A program made the translations under genes and the position numbers. 64,000 bases of DNA from Tatlockia sp. (lineage in GTDB: Bacteria > Pseudomonadota > Gammaproteobacteria > Legionellales > Legionellaceae), in NCBI GenBank assembly GCA_013697955.1, contig JACCVV010000067.1, positions 62,001 to 126,000 on the forward strand. The letters are read 5' to 3'. Of this stretch, positions 56,051-64,000 are shown piece by piece (within the stretch, counting starts at the first letter, position 1; each line of letters starts with the position of its first letter). The notes under the pieces were generated by a model. It made no database searches. It saw only the letters and a list, made by a program, of their open reading frames with translations, and had not been told where the DNA came from.

Positions 56051-56437
56051 CTAGCCAATCTTTTGCATGATATTTAAAAACCTAAAAAAATCCTTATCAA
56101 TTTGATCAAAAAAAATCACTAAATATCGACGTTTTTTTCCTTCAGTTAGAGCAAGAAGAAAAAACAGGCCGACGTCAAGGATAATCTCAGCCTTTTCATA
56201 GATTAGCTCTTGTTGATCACTCCCATTAAGGGACCAACCAGCCCCGTTAAAACTTAGCATTGAAAACTCTGGCTGAGGTTTTGGATTTGTAAGAACCATA
56301 GCTAATTTAGCTAGGAGGAAAAACGAAAGGATTATTTTTAAAATTGTAAATAAGCTTGAAAAGAACAAAAGAAATAAAGCAAAGCCATAGAGGATTACAG
56401 CGAAGCGAGCGTAATTTAAGGATTTACCGAGATACAT
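56051..56437 (-). CDS. YgfX/CptA-like inner-membrane protein
   Basis: A 128-residue protein with two hydrophobic helices (about residues 13-50, FAVILYGFALFLLFF and LKIILSFFLLAKLAM) and a short cytoplasmic domain (GWSLNGSDQQELIYEKAE then FDQIDKDFFRFLNIM). Placement directly after sdhE, with overlap, is the same as ygfX in E. coli, which affects cell division and flavinylation-related phenotypes. I prefer the ATG at 56437, overlapping sdhE by 14 bases, over the one at 56461. Similarity to YgfX is in layout and pattern; not certain. Confidence 0.62.
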   Translation of the reverse strand: MYLGKSLNYARFAVILYGFALFLLFFSSLFTILKIILSFFLLAKLAMVLTNPKPQPEFSMLSFNGAGWSLNGSDQQELIYEKAEIILDVGLFFLLALTEGKKRRYLVIFFDQIDKDFFRFLNIMQKIG

Positions 56438-56678
56438 CCTGTTGTCTGATATATTCAACAATTGTTGCTAACTCCTTTTCAATCGGTGTGCTGTATCCCA
56501 TTAACCAGCTAAATAATTCGGGATCAATACATTTAAGTAATTTTTCAAAGGCATCAAGTTGGCTTTCTGACATCTCATCCAGTTGTGTTTCTATGAAACG
56601 ACCAAGAATTAAATCCAACTCAAGCATACCGCGGCGGCTTTGCCATTTTATTTTTGCCTTTCTTTGAGAATTAATCAT
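56424..56678 (-). CDS. sdhE: FAD assembly factor SdhE
   Basis: An 84-residue small helical protein that promotes covalent attachment of FAD to succinate dehydrogenase. The RRGMLELDLILGRFIE stretch with the conserved R-G-x-x-E is the family signature; later DPELFSWLMGYSTP is also typical. Followed in coupling by the ygfX-like gene. Confidence 0.92.
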   Translation of the reverse strand: MINSQRKAKIKWQSRRGMLELDLILGRFIETQLDEMSESQLDAFEKLLKCIDPELFSWLMGYSTPIEKELATIVEYIRQQDVSR

Positions 56679-56752
56679 AATCTACCTGTTTGTAAAACGG
56701 TGGGATGTTACACTAAAGACTTTTATAATCCCAGATTTTGAAGGCAAAGACC

Positions 56753-57715
56753 ATGAGCTTTTCTCCCTTTCAACTCAATAATCGTACCTTCTCTAGGCTT
56801 TTAGACCTTGACTCTGAATTCAATTTTGAAGCAAATAAAAATTATCTGTTTGACCTTTCCTATCTTTCAACTCTCAAAGTTGTAGGTGAAAAAGCGAGAG
56901 ATTTTCTACAAGGTCAATTAAGTTGTGATGTACGTAGAGTTAATTCAGATACCATCCAACAAGCTGCACTGTGTAATTTACAAGGACGAGTACTTGCCTT
57001 AATGGATGTATTGGAATGGCATAGCTTTCAACTTGTTTTACCAAAAGATTTGATTGAAGCGACTCAAAAATCGCTAAGCAAAACGGCTGATCTCTGCAGA
57101 GTAAAATTGCAACCAACCAATATTCAAATTTTTGGGTTTTATTTAGCTAATGAAAATGATCTAATACCCGAAAGTATTTCGCTGCCAGATAGAGACTTTG
57201 GTCTTAATTCCAATCCAGAAGTCTGTGCCTATCGTTTGTCCAAACAGTTTTATCTCATTCTAACAACTCTGGATTTTAGAAGCATATTTAGCTCACAAAA
57301 TCAGATTCGCGGTTCGCTCGCCTGGCATTATTTACAATTAAAACAAAAGTCTTTAGAGATTTATCCAGAGACTCGCGGGTTATTTTTACCGCATCGGCTT
57401 GATTTGCATTTAACAGGTTATCTAAGTTTTGATAAGGGTTGTTACAAAGGTCAGGAAGTTATTGCTCGCATGCATTATCGAGCAAAACTTAAACATAGTT
57501 TGCAACTTTTTACAGTTGAAACTGAAGAAAGGCTTAATCCGGGTGCAAAATTATTCACAGCAAATGGCAAAACTGAGGTCGGGGAATTGATTGATACTTG
57601 TCCAATAACCACAAACCGATACTTAATTGCCGCTTCGATTCTTCATGATGCAGAACTGGAAGTTTTAATTGAGGGTCAGTCTAATCTCGTTGTGCTTTCA
57701 GCGGTTGATTTCTAA
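56753..57715 (+). CDS. ygfZ: Folate-binding protein YgfZ (Fe-S cluster maintenance)
   Basis: A 320-residue protein related to GcvT that uses folate to support synthesis or repair of some Fe-S enzymes. The diagnostic K-G-C-Y-x-G-Q-E motif is present (FDKGCYKGQEVIARMHYR), as is FLQGQLSCDV near the N-terminus. The ATG at 56753 (AAGG upstream) is preferred to the TTG at 56738. It diverges from sdhE; its end overlaps the amidase pseudogene by 18 bases. Confidence 0.93.
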   Translation: MSFSPFQLNNRTFSRLLDLDSEFNFEANKNYLFDLSYLSTLKVVGEKARDFLQGQLSCDVRRVNSDTIQQAALCNLQGRVLALMDVLEWHSFQLVLPKDLIEATQKSLSKTADLCRVKLQPTNIQIFGFYLANENDLIPESISLPDRDFGLNSNPEVCAYRLSKQFYLILTTLDFRSIFSSQNQIRGSLAWHYLQLKQKSLEIYPETRGLFLPHRLDLHLTGYLSFDKGCYKGQEVIARMHYRAKLKHSLQLFTVETEERLNPGAKLFTANGKTEVGELIDTCPITTNRYLIAASILHDAELEVLIEGQSNLVVLSAVDF

Positions 57716-59341
57716 GGTCTGGTTAAAAACAGATTGAACAATTGATTTGAAAAGCTCAGGGCTTAATTTTTTCTCATTATTGCCCTCTTTTTTTAAGACT
57801 TTTTCATAGGTCCTTTTGCCTATTTGATTAATTAGATTGTTAAATTCAGCTATCGATAATTTAGCAACTTGATTATTGATTTTAGGCATCTTGGGGGCTA
57901 AACGTTGCGGAGCCTGGCTTTCATAGGCATAAGCCATTTCAATGAGACTATATTCTGCCTTGTACCTGGCAACCAGTTCAATACCCACGGGCAAGCCTTC
58001 TATATAACCGATGATAAAAGAAATTGATGGTAAACCTGAATTCGAAGAAACAGGCGCACGCCAAGTATTTATTGGTAAAGGATCATAGCTGGCAATGCCT
58101 TTTGTCGAAATAGGTATGAATAAAGCATCCAAATGCATGTCATTCATAACCGCTTCTACATAGTTTTTATTTTTAAGGAAAATAGTTCTAGCTTTTTCAG
58201 CTTTATTCAAGGCATCATTTTCTGTGTTTATCATAAACTGCAGACATTTGTTTTTATCACCAAAATTCCGTGTTCTATCGGAGTCGCAGATATCCGCAAA
58301 CTTGCTGGATATGAAATTAGGTAGTTATTAATATCTTGAATTTCTCCAGCCTGATTCAGTTCACGATTTACATCAAATTTACTTAATTTAACCTCGACAA
58401 ATCTAGCGCCTTGTTTTTCCATGTCTAAATAAGCTTTTTGCATAAGCTTCATCACTTCTGGAGGCATGTTTTTGAAGGTATCAATATCGGAAACTATTTT
58501 GACAATACCAATGCGTTTATTTTGTAAACCTGATTTGTTGAGATAAGCGCTATAGGATTTTTGATTTTTTCGAGTGGATATCACATCCATTAGAACTGCC
58601 AAATCACTTAAAGTTCTTGCTAATGGCCCCGCAACTCCGTCAATTTTTCCCATCGGAAATATACCATCCTGGCTAATTAAACCTGTGCTTGGACGCAAAC
58701 TTACCAAGCCATTGAATGAAGCTGGAATACGAACTGAGCCGCTATTATCAGAACCAATTCCGGCCAGGGCAAAATTTGCACTTACTGCTGCTGCAGGGCC
58801 GCCACTTGATCCGCCTGGATTTTTATTGCCGTTGTAAGCATTACCGATTCTACCGTTTCGGCTATTAATTCCCATCATTCCCCAAGCAAATTCATCCATT
58901 GCACCCTTGGCTAAAATGATTGCCCCTGCTTTTCGTAACCGCATGGTTAAATCAGCGTCAACAATAGGTTGATTGCCTAATAGAGCAAAGGATCCGGCAG
59001 TGGTTGTTGTGTCGTAGGAGTCAATGTTGTCTTTTAAAACTATAGGTACGCAATGTAAGGAACCTGCTAATTTTTTAGTCGTTTTAAAAAAAGTGTCAAG
59101 TTTGCGTGCATCGTCGATTGCTGAGCGGTTAATTTCAGTTATCGCATTAATCGGTGCTGCATCACTTGGTGCTAAATCATATTTTTAATTCTATCAATAT
59201 AGGCAAGAACTAGTTCTTCGCAGCTTATTTCTCCATTTACTAATGCTTTTTGGACATCAGTAATTGTTGTCTCTTCAAGTTGAAAACTAAGGGTGAAGTT
59301 GAGATGAGACACAAAATAAATAATGCAGAAATTCGATTCAT
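57698..59341 (-). pseudogene. Amidase-signature protein, broken by three frameshifts
   Basis: The pieces read as one exported amidase-family gene. It starts at ATG 59341 with a signal peptide (MNRISALFILCLISTSPLVF). A -1 shift in a T-run (complement of 59283-59286) leads to the segment ETTITDVQKALVNGEISCEE. A second -1 shift in an A-run (59182-59186) leads to YDLAPSDAAPINAITEIN, LHCVPIVLKDN, and the catalytic Lys (AIILAKGAMDEFAW) and Ser motifs (GGSSGGPAAAVS, GSDNSGSVRIPAS). A third -1 shift at about 58300-58325 joins SKFADICDS and the C-terminal half. Longest intact pieces are 58231-58944 (237 residues) and 57698-58234 (178). All three are single-base losses, two in homopolymers. No full protein can be made without recoding. 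Confidence 0.82.
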
Positions 59342-59510
59342 TTAAACCTACCCTTCTTTTCTTAGATAGTATTGGTTAATAACCACAATATTCCTGAAGC
59401 CGTTAGAGTAAAGCATATTTTCGAATCGCGAAATGCACCCCTGGTAAAAGAGGTCACCTTGCATACCTCCAGCATCGGCATCTTCATCAATGAAAGGTAA
59501 ACCTAAACTT

Positions 59511-59540
59511 TAATCCTCTGTCCAATTGAACAGAGGATTA
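59511..59540 (-). terminator. Perfect hairpin downstream of NAD-glutamate dehydrogenase
   Basis: TAATCCTCTGT (59511-59521) and ACAGAGGATTA (59530-59540) form a perfect 11-base stem around an 8-base loop, 11 bases after the stop of the minus-strand dehydrogenase gene. Its position suggests transcript termination or 3'-end protection. No strong T-run follows. Confidence 0.6.
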
Positions 59541-59551
59541 GCAAAGAGTAA

Positions 59552-62500
59552 CTAGGTCATTTCTTTCATTTGAACTGTTGTTTGGGTCAAATCCAATAAC
59601 TCTCTAATGGCAACAAAAAACATAGTGTAGTTCAGTGTTGTACTAGAACGTAAATCAGCTAAGACTTGTTCCCATCTTTTTATCAAAGCAGAATGTTTTT
59701 GCGACCAAGTGTCTATACAGAACATGAGATTTTCTTTTTTATCGTCAAAAATAATGATTCCTGCAGTGAGTTGCCTTTGCTGCCAATCCAGGTCATCACG
59801 TAAAGCCTCTCTTGACAAAGATTCCCAATGGTTTTCGGTGGGATGAGCGATTACTTGTGAGCGAATCCAGGGTAAATCCAGCAAATCACCAACCCCGAAA
59901 TAAACCTCAGCCACTTTCTCAACAGAAACTCCCAGTTGTTGGGCAACCTCAATAATATCCATTGCAGAAAACAGTGGTCTTGTGAGCGCAAGTTCATGAG
60001 CCAATTTTTCAGGAATTTTTAGCTCTATATATTGATCAAAGTGGTTTTGATATTGATCACGGCCGGCTGCGTGAAATACTTGGGGTGCTACTTTCTTTAA
60101 CTCTTTAACACCTGGAGCATACATTTTTACAGCCTTGGTAATATCCAAACGCATTCTTTGCGTGCGCAGGAACCATCGAGTGACCCGGCGAAGCAAGCGC
60201 AAATAAAGCATGGTTAATTCAACCTGCTTATCCGCTGTAATGGTTGTGCCAAGATCATCAATTTCTTTCCAAATTGTATCCAGATCAAGAACTGAGCGAG
60301 CAATCATATAGGCACTGACGATCGCTGAAACTGGCGCACCTGTTTCGTCCTGCTGACGATAAATAAAGGTAAAGCCCATTTCATTAACAATAATGTTAGC
60401 AATTTTGGTCGCAATAATTTCCCGTTTGAGAGGATGATTTTGCATCTCTTTGCCAAAGCGTTCTTGCAAAGGTTTGGGAAAGGATTTGATTAAAATTTCT
60501 TTGAAAAAAGGATCTTCTGGCACATTAGAATCAAGAATATGCGCTTTTAAAATCGTTTTAGTGTAGCAAAGCAGAATTGCCAGACTTGGGCGACTAAGAC
60601 CTCTACCCACCTGCTTGCGTTCAATCATGGTTTTGTCATCGGGTAAATATTCCAGATTTCTATCCAGTTTGGAGGTAAGTTCAAGGTGAGAAATATAACG
60701 CATATGCAAATCAATGCTTCGAGCTGCTTGGGAAGCGCCAAGAGAAATAGCTCGAGGTTGAACAAAATTGTCACGAAGAACTAATTTGGCGACGTCATCT
60801 GTCATCTGTCCAAGTAATTCATTTCGTTGTTTTTCGGTCAAATCGCCTCTGGCCACAATTCCGTTAAGCAAAATCTTGATGTTAACTTCTTTATCAGAGC
60901 AATTTACACCAGCAGAGTTATCAATAAAATCAGTGTAAATTAGCCCACCGTTTAGAGAATACTCTATTCTCGACATCTGAGTTAAACCTAAATTACCGCC
61001 CTCACCAACTACCTTGCATCGTAATTGCCTGCCATCAATTCGGATTGCATCATTAGTTCTGTCCCCAACATCCAAATGGGATTGATTCTGCGCTTTAACA
61101 AAGGTTCCAATACCAGCACTCCATAATAAATCAACTTTGGCTTTAAGAAGTACACGAATCAATTCATTCGGTTCAATGGCAGCACTTTTGATTCCAAAAA
61201 CCTCTTTCATTTCTTTAGAAACCGCAATGGATTTTGCATTTCTATTAAAAACCGCACCACCTTTGGAGATTAGTTTATTATCATAATCTGTCCAGCTAGA
61301 ACGAGGAAGGTTAAACAAGCGCTCCCGTTCTTTAAAAGAAACTTCAGGATCTGGATTAGGATCGATAAAGATATGAACATGGTTGAATGCAGCAAGAAGC
61401 TTGATATGTCGTGATAAAAGCATGCCATTACCAAATACATCACCTGCCATGTCGCCGATTCCGACTACAGTAAAATCTTCAGTCTGCGGATCACGCCCCA
61501 TTTCATAGAAATGGCGCTTAACGGATTCCCAAGCTCCACGGGCTGTAATTCCCATTTTTTTGTGATCATAGCCAACTGAGCCGCCTGAGGCAAAAGCATC
61601 GTTTAGCCAAAAGTTGTATTCCTGAGAAATAGCATTGGCAATATCAGAAAAGGTTGCCGTTCCTTTATCGGCTGCAACGACCAGGTAAGGATCGTCTTCA
61701 TCGTAGCAAACCACATTTTTGGGTTTAACTATTTTCCCTTCGACGTAGTTATCAGTAATATCTAGCAAGCCACGAATGAATAATTGATAGCAGCCAATGC
61801 CTTCTTCCTGAATTTCTTCACGAGTGCCATTTAGTGGTAAATGTTTGGGAACAAAGCCACCTTTAGCGCCACTTGGGACAATAACGGCATTCTTTACTTG
61901 CTGCGCTTTCATCAAACCTAAAATTTCAGTTCGGAAATCTTCTTTACGATCTGACCAGCGCAACCCGCCTCTTGCTACTTTTCCGTGGCGTAGATGAACT
62001 GCTTCAAACCTTGGTGAATAGACAAAAATTTCAAACATTGGGTAAGGTTTCGGAACACCGGGAATATCCCTGCTATTCAATTTTATCGAAATATAGCTTT
62101 TGTATTTGGGATTTTTTGAGCGTTGGTAATAGTTGGTTCGAATTGTTGCGGTTATAGCTTGAACAAATTGTCTGATGATTTTATCTTCATCGAGGTTAGT
62201 CACTTCATCCAGATCCGAACAAATGGTTTCAACCAAGGCTGAAAAGGCTTCATTTCTTTTCGATTTGATTGCAGGATCAAAACGCAATTCAAACAAATTA
62301 ACCAACTTACGCGCTATATGAGCATTATTCGCTAAGGCTGTTTCAATATATTCCTGACTGAAGGTAAAGCCGATTTGTTTGAAATATTTAGCATAGGTTC
62401 GCAAAACAGCAACTTGTCGCCAATCAAGACCGGAGGCTAGAACCAATTGGTTAAATCCATCATTTTCAGCTTGGCCAAACCAGATAGCTGCAAAGGCGTT

Positions 62501-64000
62501 TTGGAATAAATCTTTAATTTCATCGATTTCAAAATGATCATTGTGAATATATTGAAGTGCAAAATCATTAATCCAGCTAATATGCCCATCTTCAAACTTT
62601 AATACATAGGGTCTTTCACTGATGGCTTTCATACCGAGGCGTTCTATAATCGGTAATACTTCAGACAAAGGAATTGTATTATCGTGTTGATATATTTTTA
62701 ATCGGAAATTCTCAATAGCTTCGTCCCTGGGTTTATAAAAATTCATGACCAAGGGATTATCAGTAGATAAAGATTCTACATGTTTAATATCATAGACCGC
62801 AGTTCGAGGCGTGAAATTGGCAGAATAAGCGATTGGAAAAGCATTTTTATAGCGCAAATAAAGTCGATTTGCAGGTTCTTCTCCAAAGGTATCGAAGAGG
62901 AAATGTTGTAAATCATCTATCCAGGTTCGGCTAACATCTATTATTTTTTTCTCAATTTCTTTGAAGTCCCAGAGCGTTTCGTCGTGTGGGTTGGTGCGGA
63001 CAATGAAATGTATTCGCGCTAAAACCGATTCAGAGAACTGAGTAGTGTATTCAACTTTTTCTGAGTGGAAACTTTCTTTTAAAATTTTCTCGATTGCCAA
63101 CCTTAATTCGGTATTAAAACGATCTCTAGGTATAAAAATCAGGCATGAAATAAAACGGCGATAGACGTCTGCGCGAGCAAACATGCGGATTCGTCGACGT
63201 TCTTGCATGTAGTAAATGCCCATCGCGATTTCAAGAATCTCTTCTTCGGATGCTTGAATTAAGTCATCGCGAGGTAAGGTTTCAAGGATATTAAAAAGAA
63301 CCTTACCAGCATGTCCGCGGGGATTCAGATTGGAGTTTTTCATTATCAAAGCAAGCTTATGACGCAGGAAAGGAATCTGCCTTGGGCTAGTGTTGTAAGC
63401 GGCGGAAGTATATAAGCCTACGATGCGCAATTCGCCAACCACCTGTCCTTTTTTATTAAAACGCTTCACGCCGATATAGTCTGTATAGGCCTGACGATGA
63501 ACAGTGGATTCTGTATTTGTTTTTGACATGACCAAAGCACGAGAAGACAGGGTCAATTCTCTTGCCTCAGGTGTTAAAGCGGATATATTTCGTGCTGAAG
63601 ATTTACTATGACTTTCACGTAAAAGTCCAAGACCTGTATCTGGAATTGGCTGAAGAATAGTTTCCTGGCCTTTTTGTACAATTTCGTAATCACGCATCCC
63701 TAAAAAAGTAAAGTGGTGATCTTCAATCCATTTTAAGAAGGCAATTGTTTCAGTTGTTTCCTCAGAATCCTGCAAAGGAGGCAAGGCTTCAAAATCATTG
63801 ATAGCTGTTCTTATTTTCTCGCGCATCGGCATCCAGTCGGTATAGACTATGCGATTATCTTCCAGCACCCTCTCAAAATTACGGTGTAAATCTTCAAGAA
63901 CTGAAGCATCAGTAAGCCTATCAATTTCGATAAGAATTGCAGCTTCAACAGTGACATCTTTATTCTTATTGTCGCCATTTCGGGGTAAAACTTCTGAAAT
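59552..64000 (-). CDS. NAD-specific glutamate dehydrogenase, large type (N-terminus beyond window)
   Basis: A very large catabolic glutamate dehydrogenase (the 180-kDa class) that turns glutamate into 2-oxoglutarate and ammonia with NAD. At least 1482 residues are present and the frame remains open to base 64000 without a good start. Catalytic and binding segments include HLRHGKVARGGLRWSDR, KNAVIVPSGAKGGFVPK with the catalytic Lys, VVGIGDMAGDVFGNGM, IDPNPDPE and WSAGIGTFVK. N-terminal ACT-like regulatory segments precede the catalytic core. With the upstream hut genes and peptide transporter it fits a metabolism based on amino acids. No defects seen. Confidence 0.94.
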   Translation of the reverse strand: MSEVLPRNGDNKNKDVTVEAAILIEIDRLTDASVLEDLHRNFERVLEDNRIVYTDWMPMREKIRTAINDFEALPPLQDSEETTETIAFLKWIEDHHFTFLGMRDYEIVQKGQETILQPIPDTGLGLLRESHSKSSARNISALTPEARELTLSSRALVMSKTNTESTVHRQAYTDYIGVKRFNKKGQVVGELRIVGLYTSAAYNTSPRQIPFLRHKLALIMKNSNLNPRGHAGKVLFNILETLPRDDLIQASEEEILEIAMGIYYMQERRRIRMFARADVYRRFISCLIFIPRDRFNTELRLAIEKILKESFHSEKVEYTTQFSESVLARIHFIVRTNPHDETLWDFKEIEKKIIDVSRTWIDDLQHFLFDTFGEEPANRLYLRYKNAFPIAYSANFTPRTAVYDIKHVESLSTDNPLVMNFYKPRDEAIENFRLKIYQHDNTIPLSEVLPIIERLGMKAISERPYVLKFEDGHISWINDFALQYIHNDHFEIDEIKDLFQNAFAAIWFGQAENDGFNQLVLASGLDWRQVAVLRTYAKYFKQIGFTFSQEYIETALANNAHIARKLVNLFELRFDPAIKSKRNEAFSALVETICSDLDEVTNLDEDKIIRQFVQAITATIRTNYYQRSKNPKYKSYISIKLNSRDIPGVPKPYPMFEIFVYSPRFEAVHLRHGKVARGGLRWSDRKEDFRTEILGLMKAQQVKNAVIVPSGAKGGFVPKHLPLNGTREEIQEEGIGCYQLFIRGLLDITDNYVEGKIVKPKNVVCYDEDDPYLVVAADKGTATFSDIANAISQEYNFWLNDAFASGGSVGYDHKKMGITARGAWESVKRHFYEMGRDPQTEDFTVVGIGDMAGDVFGNGMLLSRHIKLLAAFNHVHIFIDPNPDPEVSFKERERLFNLPRSSWTDYDNKLISKGGAVFNRNAKSIAVSKEMKEVFGIKSAAIEPNELIRVLLKAKVDLLWSAGIGTFVKAQNQSHLDVGDRTNDAIRIDGRQLRCKVVGEGGNLGLTQMSRIEYSLNGGLIYTDFIDNSAGVNCSDKEVNIKILLNGIVARGDLTEKQRNELLGQMTDDVAKLVLRDNFVQPRAISLGASQAARSIDLHMRYISHLELTSKLDRNLEYLPDDKTMIERKQVGRGLSRPSLAILLCYTKTILKAHILDSNVPEDPFFKEILIKSFPKPLQERFGKEMQNHPLKREIIATKIANIIVNEMGFTFIYRQQDETGAPVSAIVSAYMIARSVLDLDTIWKEIDDLGTTITADKQVELTMLYLRLLRRVTRWFLRTQRMRLDITKAVKMYAPGVKELKKVAPQVFHAAGRDQYQNHFDQYIELKIPEKLAHELALTRPLFSAMDIIEVAQQLGVSVEKVAEVYFGVGDLLDLPWIRSQVIAHPTENHWESLSREALRDDLDWQQRQLTAGIIIFDDKKENLMFCIDTWSQKHSALIKRWEQVLADLRSSTTLNYTMFFVAIRELLDLTQTTVQMKEMT

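Overview
The window is a stretch of bacterial chromosome that looks like the genus Legionella or a close relative (Legionellales). It is AT-rich and densely coded. The grounds are the block of type II secretion genes in the order F-G-H-I-J-K diverging from glnA, a GnnA-like oxidoreductase overlapping lpxB, Sel1-repeat and giant coiled-coil proteins beside core genes, and several unrecognised AT-rich genes that resemble Dot/Icm effector candidates. I found no rRNA or tRNA gene, no CRISPR array and no insertion sequence.

Layout. 1-2.6 kb: the start of anmK (cut by the left edge), a Bcr/CflA-type drug exporter and tatD. 2.6-11.5 kb: one long minus-strand block carrying yceD, rpmF, plsX, fabH, fabD, fabG, acpP, fabF, mltG, tmk, holB and tatD, which covers fatty-acid initiation and elongation, cell-wall lytic activity, dTMP synthesis and the replisome clamp loader. 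11.5-13.7 kb: mnmA, erpA and a periplasmic L,D-transpeptidase. 13.7-20.5 kb: a tight minus-strand run hutU-hutH-SDR-rnhA-dnaQ beside a divergent peptide transporter (amino-acid-based nutrition). 20.7-27.4 kb: rsfS-rlmH-mrdA-rodA (ribosome and cell shape), rnhB, and a gnnA-like gene with lpxB (lipid A).

27.4-34 kb is the accessory part. Two long AT-rich gaps surround three minus-strand genes of unknown function. Two of these are halves of one repeat protein split by a single in-frame TAA. Next come fis with a clear terminator, and an unknown two-helix membrane protein with an acidic tail. 34-38 kb: htpG behind a sigma-32-like promoter, a bestrophin-like channel, a Nudix hydrolase and a small charged unknown protein. 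38-44 kb: glnA and lspFGHIJK. 44-51 kb: a Sel1-repeat secreted protein, a 1602-residue coiled-coil protein with effector-like features, and an S1/P1 nuclease. 51-56.7 kb: tolQRAB with ybgC, ruvB and sdhE-ygfX. 56.7-64 kb: ygfZ, an amidase pseudogene with three -1 frameshifts, and the giant NAD-glutamate dehydrogenase (cut by the right edge).

The main candidates for something undescribed are the repeat-protein locus at 28.1-31.6 kb, with its roughly 40-residue repeat and precisely placed stop codon; the structured inverted repeat at 31747-31797; the dyads in front of fis and of the membrane-protein gene; and the giant coiled-coil gene. All functional statements come from reading motifs by eye; no database search was run.
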